Below, in pieces: positions 25,290 to 34,422 of a DNA stretch of 64,000 nucleotides. The number at the start of each line of letters is the position of its first letter. The first letter of the stretch is position 1. Position numbers and translations under genes: made by a program. Origin of the DNA: Candidatus Intricatilinea gracilis (GTDB taxonomy: Bacteria > Pseudomonadota > Gammaproteobacteria > Burkholderiales > Burkholderiaceae_C); assembly GCA_016702605.1 (NCBI GenBank), contig JADJDQ010000004.1, positions 372,001 through 436,000 on the forward strand, in the 5' to 3' direction. Below the pieces are notes generated by a model. The model had not been told where the DNA came from and ran no database searches. It saw only the letters and a list, made by a program, of their open reading frames with translations.

Positions 25290-25724
25290 TCAGCCCATGC
25301 CCGACGCGTCGGCCCAGTTCTCGATCACCAGACCTGGCACACGCTCGAACTCGGCCACATTGTTGGTCACCAGCGTCCAGCCTTCGGCCAAGGCATGGGC
25401 GGCAATCCACAGATCGTTGCCGCCGATCGGGCGGCCGATGCGCTGCAACTCGGCGCGGGCGCGGCCGTAGTGCTCGCCGGCGGCGCCGGGCAGGTCAGTG
25501 ACGGTGATCGACCTGGTCAGTTTGTCCAGCGCAGCCAGCGACTCCTCGCGCCGCTGGCTCTTCTCGGCGCCGAAGCGCAATTCGCCGAAGGTGACGACGG
25601 ACATCGCGACGCTGCCAACCGGCAGCGCCTCGAACCGCCGGCGCACCTGCGGCGGCTGGTGTTTGGCGATGTAGATGCAGATGTTGGTGTCGAGCAGGTA
25701 GCGCCCGCTGGCCGGCGCCGCCAT
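25290..25724 (-). CDS. vapC: VapC-type PIN-domain ribonuclease toxin
   Basis: The 144-residue protein is a PIN domain with the acidic cluster of RNA-cleaving VapC toxins: YLLDTNICIYIAKHQPP (Asp about 12), SVVTFGELRFGAEKS (Glu about 48), IGRPIGGNDLWIAAHALAEG (Asp about 104) and TLVTNNVAEFERVPGL. It follows vapB with a one-base TAATG overlap, which couples translation of toxin to antitoxin. VapC proteins usually cut tRNA or rRNA; the target here is unknown. Confidence 0.95.
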   Translation of the reverse strand: MAAPASGRYLLDTNICIYIAKHQPPQVRRRFEALPVGSVAMSVVTFGELRFGAEKSQRREESLAALDKLTRSITVTDLPGAAGEHYGRARAELQRIGRPIGGNDLWIAAHALAEGWTLVTNNVAEFERVPGLVIENWADASGMG

Positions 25725-25966
25725 TACAGGGCCTCGCGTTCCTGCGGCGGCGGATCGTCTCGCTTGGCGGCTTCCAGTTCGGCGACCAGGTCGGCCGGCA
25801 GCGCAGCCAGGGCGTCGAAGATGCGTTCACACCCCAGCGCCACCGGCCGCAGCACCACCTCGTCACCGCGCCGATAGATCTCCACCTCGTCGACATCGAA
25901 GCGGAACTCCTTGGGCAGGCGCACGGCCTGGCTGTTGCCGGACTGGAAGATGCGGGCCAGATTCAT
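25724..25966 (-). CDS. vapB: VapB-type antitoxin (SpoVT/AbrB DNA-binding)
   Basis: The 80-residue protein has an N-terminal swapped-hairpin DNA-binding domain of the SpoVT/AbrB type (ARIFQSGNSQAVRLPKEFRF and VEIYRRGDEVVLRPV). A C-terminal tail that would wrap around VapC follows (FDALAALPADLVAELEAAKR). The ATG is preceded by AGGAG at 25975-25979. It neutralises VapC and, with it, represses its own promoter at the direct repeats just upstream. Confidence 0.95.
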   Translation of the reverse strand: MNLARIFQSGNSQAVRLPKEFRFDVDEVEIYRRGDEVVLRPVALGCERIFDALAALPADLVAELEAAKRDDPPPQEREAL

Positions 25967-25982
25967 GAGGTACTCTCCTGAA

Positions 25983-26005
25983 TATATACGTCAAGTATAT
26001 ACGTC
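25983..26005 (-). promoter_or_regulatory. vapBC promoter/operator direct repeats
   Basis: TATATACGTC occurs twice (25983-25992 and 25996-26005), 13 bases apart, directly upstream of vapB in otherwise GC-rich DNA. The first copy lies over the best -10 candidate (TATATT on the minus strand). This layout fits autoregulation by a VapB-VapC complex. The role is inferred from position and repeat structure. Confidence 0.65.
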
Positions 26006-26026
26006 GACCTGGCCCGCCGTGCGACC

Positions 26027-27250
26027 TTATCCGCCCACCCCGTCCGCCTTGAACATCGCCTTGATGCCGCGCACAGCCTGGCGGATGCGGCTCTCGTTCT
26101 CGATTAGGGCGAAACGCACATGGTCGTCGCCGTGGTCACCAAAGCCGATGCCGGGGCTCACACACACCTTGGCCTTTTCGAGCAGCTGCTTGCTGAATTC
26201 CAGCGAGCCGAGCCTGGCGTAGGGCTCGGGGATCTTCGCCCAGATGTACATCGAGGCCTTGGGGATCTCGACCAACCAGCCGGCTTCGCGCAGACCCTTG
26301 GCCAGCACGTCGCGGCGTTTCTGGTACTGCGCGGCGATGTCCAGCACACATTGCTGATCACCTTCCAGCGCGGCGATGGCGGCCACCTGCAGGGGGGTGA
26401 AGGTACCGTAGTCGTGATAACTCTTGATGCGTGCCAGCGCATGCACCAGGTCGCGGTTGCCGACCATGAAACCGATGCGCCAGCCGGCCATGTTGTAGCT
26501 CTTGCTCAGCGTAAAGAACTCCACCGCCACGTCCTTGGCGCCCGGCACCTGCATGATGCTGGGCGCCTTCCAGCCGTCGAACACGATGTCGGCGTAGGCC
26601 AGGTCGTGCACGACCAGGATGTCGTGTTTCTTGGCCAGTGCGATCACCCGTTCGAAGAAGCTCAGCTCCACACATTGCGCCGTCGGGTTGCTGGGGAAAC
26701 CCAGCACGATCATCTTGGGTTTGGGGTAACTGCCGCGGATGGCGCGCTCGAGCTCGGCAAAGAACTCGGCGCCGTCCACGTCGCCCGGCGTGATGGGCAC
26801 CGAGCGGATGTCGGCCCCTGCAATCACCGCGCCGTAGATGTGAATGGGGTAACTCGGGTCGGGCACCAGCACGGTGTCGCCGCGGTCGAGTGTGGCCAGC
26901 ATCAGGTGGGCCAGGCCTTCCTTGCTGCCGATGGTGACGATGGCTTCCTTGTCGGCGTCGATGTCGACGCCGTAGCGATCGCGGTACCAGTGGCTGATGG
27001 CGCGGCGCAGGCGCGGGATGCCTTTGCTGGCGCTGTAGCCGTGGGTGTCGGGGCGCTGCGAGACCTCGTTGAGCTTGGCCACGATGTGCGCGGGTGTCGC
27101 GCCGTCGGGGTTGCCCATGCTGAGGTCGATGATGTCCTCTCCACGCCGGCGGGCTGCGAGTTTCAGCTCGGCCGTGATGTTGAAGACGTAGGGGGGCAGG
27201 CGATCGATGCGCGCAAAGCGGCGCTGGCCTGATGACGAGGCAGTGCTCAT
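26027..27250 (-). CDS. alaC: Pyridoxal-phosphate aminotransferase, AlaC-like
   Basis: This fold-type I aminotransferase (407 residues) probably makes alanine from pyruvate and glutamate. Blocks include IDLSMGNPDGATPAHIV, HGYSASKGIPRLRRAISHWY, VLGFPSNPTAQCVELSFFER, HDLAYADIVFDG, and the PLP-lysine site FFTLSKSYNMAGWRIGFMVG (about 240-259). The pattern fits AlaC/YfdZ better than general aspartate transaminases, but substrate assignment is not certain. The ATG at 27250 starts MSTASSSGQRRFARIDRLPP. Upstream in-frame codons have no similarity. It is divergent from amtB. Confidence 0.88.
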   Translation of the reverse strand: MSTASSSGQRRFARIDRLPPYVFNITAELKLAARRRGEDIIDLSMGNPDGATPAHIVAKLNEVSQRPDTHGYSASKGIPRLRRAISHWYRDRYGVDIDADKEAIVTIGSKEGLAHLMLATLDRGDTVLVPDPSYPIHIYGAVIAGADIRSVPITPGDVDGAEFFAELERAIRGSYPKPKMIVLGFPSNPTAQCVELSFFERVIALAKKHDILVVHDLAYADIVFDGWKAPSIMQVPGAKDVAVEFFTLSKSYNMAGWRIGFMVGNRDLVHALARIKSYHDYGTFTPLQVAAIAALEGDQQCVLDIAAQYQKRRDVLAKGLREAGWLVEIPKASMYIWAKIPEPYARLGSLEFSKQLLEKAKVCVSPGIGFGDHGDDHVRFALIENESRIRQAVRGIKAMFKADGVGG

Positions 27251-27402
27251 TGATGTGATCCACGTGAGCGCCCGGAACCGTCCGAGCGACGTGGCCGCCA
27301 TGACGGGCGGCCCGGGGCGCATCTTAGGGGATGGCTGTGGCGCGCCTGCCCCATCAAGCTGCAAACGCGGCACTGGGCCCGGTAATTGCAGATTGGGCTG
27401 CC

Positions 27403-28953
27403 ATGTCTCTGATCCGCCCTCAAGCCGTGCCTTCGTGGTTGTCCCGGTTCTCTGCGCTCTTCACGGGCTGCCTCTGCCTGAGCATGTGCCTGTTGTTGGC
27501 TGGCCACGCCGATGTCGCCACAGCCCAGTCCGCCCTGGCGCCAGTGGCCCTGGTCGAGGCTGTGGCCTCTGCGCCGCTTGCCGCGTCCCTGGCCGCTGAC
27601 GCCACAACCAGCGCGGCGAGTCTGTCGGCATCGGCGACATCCACACCCGTGCAGCAGGCGGCGGCCAGTGTGATCAAGATTGTTGGCACCCCGGGTGAGC
27701 CAGGTGCGACACCTTTGCCGTCCGGCGTGGTGACCGCGGCCAGCATCGACAGCGGCGACACGGCCTGGATGATCACCGCCACTGCGCTGGTGCTGCTGAT
27801 GAGCATTCCTGGCCTGGCGCTGTTCTACGCCGGCATGGTGCGCAAGAAGAACATCCTGGCGACCATGGCGCAGGTGCTGGCCATTTGTGCACTGGTCAGC
27901 CTGTTGTGGTTCGTGATCGGCTACAGCCTGGCGTTCAGGCCCGGCACGCCCTGGCTGGGTGATGCCTCGGCGCTGTGGCTGGGCTCGCTGCGTTTCGACA
28001 AGATACACGGCCTGCTCAGCGTGCATCCGGCCGCGCCGACCGTGCCCGAGCCGGTGTTCGTGATGTTCCAGCTGAGTTTTGCCATCATCACGCCCGCCCT
28101 GATCGTGGGCGCGTTTGCCGAACGGATGCGGTTTTCCGCCCTCTTGTGGTTCATCGGCTTGTGGTCGCTGATCGTTTATGCACCCATCGCACACTGGGTC
28201 TGGGGGCCGGGTGGCTGGTTGGCCGACATGGGCGCGCTGGACTTTGCCGGCGGCACCGTCGTACACCTCAACGCCGGAGTGGCTGGCCTGGTGGCCGCAC
28301 GCATGCTCGGCCCGCGCCTGGGTTACGGCAAGGTGGCGCTGACACCGTCGAACCTGGGCTACACCCTGGTCGGCGCGTCATTGTTGTGGGTCGGCTGGAT
28401 GGGGTTCAACGGTGGCTCGGCCGGTGCCGCCGATGGACGGGCCGGCCTGGCCATCCTGTCGACCCAGCTGGCTGCGGCGGCGGCTGCCATGTCGTGGATG
28501 CTGGCCGAATGGCTGGTGCGCCGCACGCCCACGCTGCTTGGCCTGTGCAGCGGCGCGGTGGCCGGGCTGGTGGCGGTGACACCGGCGTCGGGTTTTGTCT
28601 CGCCTTCGTCGGCGGTGTTGATCGGCGCCATCGCGGGTCTGGGTTGTTACTGGGGCGCCACCGGCCTGAAGCGCCTGCTCGGCGCCGACGACAGCCTCGA
28701 TGTGTTCGGCGTGCACGGCGTGGGTGGCCTGATCGGTGCCTTGCTGACCGGTGTGCTGGCCGACCCGCTGATCGGTGGTGTCACCGGTTCACTCGCCGCC
28801 CAGGCCGCGGCTGCTGGCGCCACCATGGCCTACAGCGGTGTGGCCACCGCACTCACCCTGCGGCTGGTCGACATGGTCGTCGGCCTGCGAGTGCCGGCCA
28901 GCCAGGAGCATGCCGGCCTGGACCTCAGCCAGCACGGCGAGCAGGTCGAGTGA
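27403..28953 (+). CDS. amtB: Ammonium transporter
   Basis: The protein (516 residues) has an N-terminal signal peptide (LFTGCLCLSMCLLLAGHADV) and an unusually long Ala/Ser/Thr-rich stretch. Eleven membrane helices of the Amt family follow. Family marks are LFYAGMVRKKNILATMAQ, the substrate Asp and first pore His in ALDFAGGTVVHLNAGVAG, and the second pore His in VFGVHGVGGLIGALLTG. Amt proteins conduct NH4+/NH3 under nitrogen limitation and are gated by GlnK. No glnK gene is adjacent. The ATG at 27403 is chosen for the signal peptide. Confidence 0.93.
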   Translation: MSLIRPQAVPSWLSRFSALFTGCLCLSMCLLLAGHADVATAQSALAPVALVEAVASAPLAASLAADATTSAASLSASATSTPVQQAAASVIKIVGTPGEPGATPLPSGVVTAASIDSGDTAWMITATALVLLMSIPGLALFYAGMVRKKNILATMAQVLAICALVSLLWFVIGYSLAFRPGTPWLGDASALWLGSLRFDKIHGLLSVHPAAPTVPEPVFVMFQLSFAIITPALIVGAFAERMRFSALLWFIGLWSLIVYAPIAHWVWGPGGWLADMGALDFAGGTVVHLNAGVAGLVAARMLGPRLGYGKVALTPSNLGYTLVGASLLWVGWMGFNGGSAGAADGRAGLAILSTQLAAAAAAMSWMLAEWLVRRTPTLLGLCSGAVAGLVAVTPASGFVSPSSAVLIGAIAGLGCYWGATGLKRLLGADDSLDVFGVHGVGGLIGALLTGVLADPLIGGVTGSLAAQAAAAGATMAYSGVATALTLRLVDMVVGLRVPASQEHAGLDLSQHGEQVE

Positions 28954-29025
28954 GCCGCCCACACGTTCGCCGCGTCGCCACGGCCAGCGCCTCCGTATCC
29001 GTGCCCCCGCCGATGAGCGCCCGCC

Positions 29026-29373
29026 ATGCTCGATAGTGACAAGCTTGCCATCGCCGCCCACTTGCACGTGGCCATGCGCCGCAAGCTCGGCCGGGTGACC
29101 GACGTCGAGTGGATGGTGCGCAGCGACGAGTACGCCCGCGAGATCATCCGACTCGCCCTGGCCGAACCCGACCAGCCCGACCTGCACCACTGGGCCCGGC
29201 GTATGGATGAGGCCTTGTTCGCGGTGCAGACGCAGCGACGTGCGATGGCCGCGCCTGCGGCGCAACGGCCCCTCCCGCCCGGGCCGCCGCCCGGGCCGGC
29301 GCCCGGTGCAGCCGCACCGGCAGCCGAGCCTGCCGTGCCCGAGCCCAAGCGTTACATCGGTCGCCTGCGTTGA
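29026..29373 (+). CDS. Hypothetical protein with Pro/Ala-rich tail
   Basis: The 115-residue protein has a helical N-terminal part (SDKLAIAAHLHVAMRRKLGR, then EWMVRSDEYAREIIRLAL) and a low-complexity Pro/Ala/Gly stretch (about 80-105) before a conserved-looking end, PKRYIGRLR. Such small proteins are common beside other genes in Burkholderiales. No function is recognised. It follows amtB by 72 bases and could be on the same transcript. Confidence 0.68.
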   Translation: MLDSDKLAIAAHLHVAMRRKLGRVTDVEWMVRSDEYAREIIRLALAEPDQPDLHHWARRMDEALFAVQTQRRAMAAPAAQRPLPPGPPPGPAPGAAAPAAEPAVPEPKRYIGRLR

Positions 29374-29573
29374 GCTCGCAGGGAGTGGTTGCGCGGTGCC
29401 GGGAGTCGTCGAGACGCGCCGGGTCTGGCTGACATTCGCGAGTCGTCGCTCCAGGCGTATTTCCCCGCCCGGCAGATTCGCCCGGCTTTGCGCAGAATGG
29501 GCCAGCGGTCGCAGACAGGTCATATCTGCTGCGGCAGCATCACCATCCCTTGCCCAGCCGGAGTGACTTCAGC

Positions 29574-30443
29574 ATGGCCAACTCACTGACCCGCCGCCGT
29601 TTCAACACCTGGGTGAGCGCCACTGCCGCTGGCGCGGGTGCGTTGTCGACCCCTGTCGCAGCCGCCACCGAGTTGCCGCTGTTCGACGCCCACATCCACT
29701 ACAGCCACGACGCCTGGGAGGTGGTGCCGCCGCCGCAGGCCATCACCATCCTGCGCCAGGCGGGGCTGCGCGGCGCGTTCGTCTCGTCGTCCAACGACGA
29801 AGGCACGCAGCTGCTGATCGCCGAGGCCACCCGCGTCGGCCTGCCCGACCTGATCGTGCCCGAGTTGCGGCCCTACCGGCTGCGCTCGGACGTGGGCACC
29901 TGGGTGCGCGACGAGGCCATCACGCGCTACATGGAACAGCGCCTGGGCAAGTACCGCTACGCGGGCGTGGGAGAGTTCCACCTTTTCGGCGAGGACACCG
30001 AACTGGCCGTGCCGCGCCGCCTGGTGGCGCTGGCCCGTGAACATGGCCTGATCCTGCACGCACATTCGGATGTGGACGCGATCGAGCGCCTGTTCAGGCA
30101 GTGGCCCGAGGCACGCATCCTGTGGGCCCACTCGGGCTTCGAGCGGCCCGAGAAGGTGCGTGAGCTGCTGCGCCGTCATCCCAAGCTGTGGTGTGACCTC
30201 GCCTACCGCAACGAACAGGCCAGCGGCACCAAGGTCGACGCCGGCTGGCGCGAGGCCTTCGTCGAGTTTCCGGGCCGGTTCATGATCGGCACCGACACCT
30301 TCACACCCGAACGCTGGCACTACATCGCCGGCAACGCGACTTTCTCGCGCGGCTGGCTGGCCGACCTGCCGCAGCCGCTGGCCGAAGCCATCGCCTGGCG
30401 CAACGCGGAAGCCTTGCTGCGCCCGGCGGCGCAGCGGGCCTGA
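29574..30443 (+). CDS. Exported amidohydrolase-family protein (Tat signal)
   Basis: The 289-residue protein begins MANSLTRRRFNTWVSATAAG, a twin-arginine signal, so it is exported folded. The mature part is an amidohydrolase-2-like barrel with LFDAHIHYSHDAWE (metal-binding HxH), HAHSDVDAIERLF, ILWAHSGFERPEKV and MIGTDTFTPERWHY (late Asp). The substrate is unknown. The ATG at 29574 is chosen for the Tat motif. No partner genes are obvious; the YtkA-like/MauG pair follows after about 160 bases. Confidence 0.83.
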   Translation: MANSLTRRRFNTWVSATAAGAGALSTPVAAATELPLFDAHIHYSHDAWEVVPPPQAITILRQAGLRGAFVSSSNDEGTQLLIAEATRVGLPDLIVPELRPYRLRSDVGTWVRDEAITRYMEQRLGKYRYAGVGEFHLFGEDTELAVPRRLVALAREHGLILHAHSDVDAIERLFRQWPEARILWAHSGFERPEKVRELLRRHPKLWCDLAYRNEQASGTKVDAGWREAFVEFPGRFMIGTDTFTPERWHYIAGNATFSRGWLADLPQPLAEAIAWRNAEALLRPAAQRA

Positions 30444-30602
30444 GCGGGTGAACGAGCCGGTGTCTCGGGCCGTCGGACATACCGCGATGTGGTGCTCGGT
30501 GATCCCGTCGCAGCGCGCCTTGTCGTCGGCAGGGTCAGGCGTCGTGTGGTGCACACGGCAGTGAACCTGGCCCTGAACGTGGTAGCCGGCCCGGCGGCAT
30601 GG

Positions 30603-31082
30603 GTGGATGTCAGGGCCGTGTCGATCGCTCTCATGCTGAGTTATGTGTGGTTGCCTGCCGCGGCACAAGGCAGCAGCGCGGCGGCGGCATCGACAGTGCA
30701 GGCTGGCCCGCGGTCAATGGCAACGGCCTGTCGCGCCGACCCGGCCAGGCCCGATCTGCTGCTGGCCACCACGCCCGGGCTGACGCTGGCCATCGTGCCC
30801 GAGCGCTGGCCCATCCCTGTGGGGCGGCATTTCTCGGTCGAGCTCACGGTGTGTGCCGATCGGCCCGGTGTCGCCTTGCCCACCCTGATCGGCCTGGACG
30901 GCGACATGCCGCTGCACCGCCACGGCATGAACTACCGCGCCAGCATCGAGCCGCTCGGTGCCGGGCTTTACCGCGCGCGTGGCCTGATGTTCCACATGCC
31001 CGGGCGCTGGCGTTTTACCGCCGAACTGGCCGAGCCGGCCGGCGCGACACGCCGGCTGACGGTGGGCGTCGACGTGCCGTGA
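30603..31082 (+). CDS. Exported FixH/YtkA-like protein upstream of MauG homologue
   Basis: The protein has a hydrophobic N-terminal segment (AVSIALMLSYVWLPAAAQ) and a beta-rich domain with VGRHFSVELTVC, LIGLDGDMPLHRHGMNYRAS and FHMPGRWRFTAEL, the pattern of YtkA/FixH-like periplasmic proteins. MPLHRHGMNY may bind a metal such as copper. The start is uncertain: GTG at 30603, GTG at 30618 and ATG at 30633 all precede the signal segment. The stop overlaps the MauG-like gene start as GTGA, so the two are probably coupled. Confidence 0.65.
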   Translation: MDVRAVSIALMLSYVWLPAAAQGSSAAAASTVQAGPRSMATACRADPARPDLLLATTPGLTLAIVPERWPIPVGRHFSVELTVCADRPGVALPTLIGLDGDMPLHRHGMNYRASIEPLGAGLYRARGLMFHMPGRWRFTAELAEPAGATRRLTVGVDVP

Positions 31083-32455
31083 AGGCGCCGCTTCACTGCC
31101 GGCAGTGGGCGTTGGCTGCAACTCGTCCGGCGCTGCTGGTGCTGTTGGCGCTCTTGGCGTCGACCGCGTCGCCGTGGGCGCCGGCACATGCCGCAGAGCC
31201 AGTGCCTGGCCCCGAGCCGTCCCGCGGCCTGATCGACTTCAGCCCCGCCGACATGGCCCGCATCACCAGCCACGGCCCGTGGCCACCGGCACAGGCACTC
31301 GACGCCGGCAATCGATTCGCCGGCCAGCCCGACGCCATCGCCCTGGGCCGGCGCCTGTTCTTCGATGTGCGCCTGTCAATCAACGGCGCGGTGGCTTGCG
31401 CCAGCTGCCATCGGCCGGATCAGGCCTTGGCCGACGGCTTGGCCAGATCGGTCGGCTTGTCCGCCGTCGATCGCAACTCGCCGTCGCTCTGGAACGCCGT
31501 GCACGAGCGTTGGTTCGGATGGGACGGCGCGGCCGACAGCCTGTGGTCACAGTCCATCCGGCCGCTGCTCGACCCGCGCGAGATGGGCGCCAATGCAGCA
31601 CATGTACGCCAGGTAATGGCGGCAGACAGCGACCTGGCCTGCCGCTACCGCGCCGTGGTCGGTCGCCGCATCACTGCCGCGCCTGCCACTTCGCCGGTCG
31701 CCCCAGCCACGGCCACAGCCACAGCCAACGTTGCCGTCTCGCCGGCCAAGCCCGCACCAGTTGCAACCATCGACGACGACGAGGCCGTGCTGGTCGATGC
31801 CGCCAAACTCATCGCCGCCTATGTGGGCTCGCTGGTGTCGGGGCGCACGGCTTTCGACGAGTTTCGTGATGCGCTGGTGCGCGGCGACCGCGCCGCTGCC
31901 GCGGCCTATCCGCTGGCGGCACAGCGTGGCCTGAAGTTGTTCGTCGGCCGGGCAGGGTGCGGCAACTGCCATGTCGGGCCGATGTTCAGCAACGGCGAGT
32001 TTGGCGACATCGGCCGACCGTTCTTCATCCGCCCCGGCGTGGTCGACCCGGGGCGCCAGGGTGGCATCGTGGCGCTGCGGGCCAGCCGCTACAACCTGCT
32101 GTCACGCTGGGCCGATGCGGGGGATGTGGACGCTGCACTCAAGACCCGCCACCTGGCCGCGCAGCACCGCAACTTCGGCGAGTTCAAGGTGCCCAGCCTG
32201 CGCAACGTGGCGCTCACTGCGCCGTACATGCACGACGGCTCGATCGCCCTGCTCGACGATGTGCTGACACATTACTCCGAGCTCGACCTGGAGCGCCTGC
32301 ATGCCGACGGCGAGCAGTTGCTGAAACCGCTGCACTTCAGCGCCGGGGAGCGTGCCGATCTGCTGGCCTTCCTGCACACGCTGACGGATGCCCGTGCACG
32401 CGAGGAGCCGCCGGTGAGTGATCCGCCGTGTGACGACGCCCAGCCAGCACGCTGA
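31079..32455 (+). CDS. MauG/cytochrome c peroxidase-like dihaem protein
   Basis: The protein (458 residues from GTG) is exported through a signal peptide (ALLVLLALLASTASPWAPAH). Two haem c sites are seen: VACASCHRPDQALADG (about 104-119) and GRAGCGNCHVGPMFSNGEF (about 295). The end VPSLRNVALTAPYMHDGSIA is typical of the CcpA/MauG family, which reduces H2O2 or oxidises protein residues. A low-complexity Ala/Thr/Pro insert lies between the haem domains (about 205-235). It is coupled to the YtkA-like gene and converges with livM, leaving 5 bases. Confidence 0.9.
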   Translation: MKAPLHCRQWALAATRPALLVLLALLASTASPWAPAHAAEPVPGPEPSRGLIDFSPADMARITSHGPWPPAQALDAGNRFAGQPDAIALGRRLFFDVRLSINGAVACASCHRPDQALADGLARSVGLSAVDRNSPSLWNAVHERWFGWDGAADSLWSQSIRPLLDPREMGANAAHVRQVMAADSDLACRYRAVVGRRITAAPATSPVAPATATATANVAVSPAKPAPVATIDDDEAVLVDAAKLIAAYVGSLVSGRTAFDEFRDALVRGDRAAAAAYPLAAQRGLKLFVGRAGCGNCHVGPMFSNGEFGDIGRPFFIRPGVVDPGRQGGIVALRASRYNLLSRWADAGDVDAALKTRHLAAQHRNFGEFKVPSLRNVALTAPYMHDGSIALLDDVLTHYSELDLERLHADGEQLLKPLHFSAGERADLLAFLHTLTDARAREEPPVSDPPCDDAQPAR

Positions 32456-32460
32456 GCGGC

Positions 32461-33522
32461 TTAGCTGCCGCCCTCGTCCACCCGTCGCTGCACCGCAAAC
32501 AGTTGCAGGTTCAAGCGCCTGGCCACCAGTCCCCACAGGCCGCCGTGGGCGAACAACATCACCAGCATGGTCGCCAGGCCCAGCACGATGAGGTAGATGC
32601 CGCCCAGGTCGGACAACCATTCGCGCAGCACGAAGTACACCAGCGCGCCCAGGATCGGGCCTTCGAGCGTGCCGATGCCGCCGATCACGACGATGAAGAA
32701 CATCATCGTCGACCAGTCCATCGAGAAGGCGTTGTCGGGTGACACACGCAGCTTGGTGGTGAAGATGAGTGCGCCGGTCATGGCGCAACCCGCTGCTGCG
32801 GCCACCCACACCAGCCACTTGACGCGTTGCACGTCGATGCCCAGGCTTTGTGATGCGCGTTCGCTGTCGCGCACCGCCACCAGCGCCAGGCCAAGACGCG
32901 AGCGCAACAACGCATACACGCCCAGCGTGGCGCCCACACCCAGGGCCAGCGCCATCCACAAGGTGCCGGCCTCGCGCACGTCGACCGCCATGCCACTCAC
33001 CGTGGCGGCCACCGACACACCCGAGCCGCCGCTCACGAAAGGCATGTTGGCCACCAGGATGCGCAGCACCTCGGCCACCACCCAGGTGCCCACGGCAAAG
33101 TGCGCGCCGCGCAGCCGGAACACCAGCGGCGCCACCACCACCGCCGCCACCGCGCCGACGATCCCGGCCAGCGGCACGACGACAAATGCGTTCAGCCCGG
33201 CGTGCAGACCCAGCGCCACCAGCGAGTAGGCGCCCAGCCCCACGAAGGCCTGCTGGCCCACCGACAACAGGCCGCCGTAGCCGGCCAGCAGGTTCCACAT
33301 CTGCGCCAGGGCCAGCATGTACAGGAACTCGGTGGCCGTGCGCTGGGTGGAACGTTCGGCCCAGGCCGGCAGGCTGGCCAACACGGCCACCATCAGCAGG
33401 CCCAGCACCGCGGCGACACGGCGGGTGGTGGCTGCATGCCGCGCTGCCGAGCCGTCCAGGCCCTGCGTGGCCGACGCCTCGGCGGGCGGCGCAGACTCGT
33501 CGATGGCTGAGTTCATGGTCAC
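32461..33522 (-). CDS. livM: Branched-chain amino acid-type ABC transporter, permease LivM
   Basis: This 353-residue inner-membrane permease has about ten hydrophobic helices and the LivM signatures AQMWNLLAGYGGLLSVGQQA, FVGLGAYSLVALGLHAG, GGIGTLEGPILGALVYFVLR and RDSERASQSLGIDVQRVKWL, a cytoplasmic loop that contacts the ATPases. It is the last gene of livKGFHM. Position after the dmp genes suggests uptake of an aromatic or related acid rather than leucine. This is inferred from context. Confidence 0.93.
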   Translation of the reverse strand: MTMNSAIDESAPPAEASATQGLDGSAARHAATTRRVAAVLGLLMVAVLASLPAWAERSTQRTATEFLYMLALAQMWNLLAGYGGLLSVGQQAFVGLGAYSLVALGLHAGLNAFVVVPLAGIVGAVAAVVVAPLVFRLRGAHFAVGTWVVAEVLRILVANMPFVSGGSGVSVAATVSGMAVDVREAGTLWMALALGVGATLGVYALLRSRLGLALVAVRDSERASQSLGIDVQRVKWLVWVAAAAGCAMTGALIFTTKLRVSPDNAFSMDWSTMMFFIVVIGGIGTLEGPILGALVYFVLREWLSDLGGIYLIVLGLATMLVMLFAHGGLWGLVARRLNLQLFAVQRRVDEGGS

Positions 33523-33525
33523 ATC

Positions 33526-34401
33526 TCACCTGTCGCGAGTGGTCGGGAACAGCCCCAGCGGCCTGACCAGCAGCACCAGCAGAAAGGCCAGGTGACCGAA
33601 TAACGTGCCCCAGCCGGGGTTGAGTTGTGCGCCGATGGCTTGTGCCACGCCCAGCACCACGCCACCCGCCACCGTGCCCCACAGCGACCCCAGCCCGCCG
33701 ATGATCACCGCCTCGAAGGCATAGATCAGCCGCGCCGGCCCGTCGGTCGGACTGATGGTGGTGCGCATCACCAGGAACACGCCCGCCAGAGCCACCACGC
33801 CACTGGCCACGGCCATCGCCAGTGCATAGACGTGGGCCTTGTCCACACCCATCAGCTCGGCAGTGGCCGGGTCGTCCGACGTGGCCCGGAAAGCCCTGCC
33901 GATGCGGGTGTGCCTGAACAACCATTGCACCGCCGCGATGGTGGCAACGCCGGCCACCAGCACCAGCGCCGGCAAGACACCGATGCTGACCTGGCCACCC
34001 AGATCCCAGGTGGCAGTGGCCAGTGCGCCCGGGTCGATGCGCCGCACGTCGGCCGAAAACACCTCCTGCAGGCTGTTCTGGATGACGATGGAGAGCCCGA
34101 AGGTCAGCAGCAGCGGGCGCAACACGTCGTCGCCCAGCGCGCGGTTGAAGACGAAACGCTGCGTCGCATAACCCATCAGCGCCAGCGCCGGCACCACGCC
34201 CAGCGCCGTGAGCCACAGCGGCAGACCCATCATGGTGGCGCCCACCACGGCGGCATAACCGGCGAACACGATCATGTCGCCGTGCGCGATGTTGATCATG
34301 CGCATCACGCCGAACGACAGCGACAGCCCGGCGGCGAACATCGCATACAGGCCGCCGAGCAGGATGCCCTGCACGATGGTGTTGATCCAGCTGCCCATCA
34401 T
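33526..34401 (-). CDS. livH: Branched-chain amino acid-type ABC transporter, permease LivH
   Basis: The 291-residue permease has about eight membrane segments and the LivH blocks GILLGGLYAMFAAGLSLSFG, VMRMINIAHGDMIVFAGYAA, RALGDDVLRPLLLTFGLSIV, TRIGRAFRATSDDPATAELM (the ATPase-contact loop) and AVIIGGLGSLWGTVAGGVVL. It lies 3 bases before livM and 21 bases after livF. With LivM it forms the membrane channel of the transporter. Confidence 0.95.
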   Translation of the reverse strand: MMGSWINTIVQGILLGGLYAMFAAGLSLSFGVMRMINIAHGDMIVFAGYAAVVGATMMGLPLWLTALGVVPALALMGYATQRFVFNRALGDDVLRPLLLTFGLSIVIQNSLQEVFSADVRRIDPGALATATWDLGGQVSIGVLPALVLVAGVATIAAVQWLFRHTRIGRAFRATSDDPATAELMGVDKAHVYALAMAVASGVVALAGVFLVMRTTISPTDGPARLIYAFEAVIIGGLGSLWGTVAGGVVLGVAQAIGAQLNPGWGTLFGHLAFLLVLLVRPLGLFPTTRDR

Positions 34402-34422
34402 GGTCTTGTCCTGGCCATGGCT

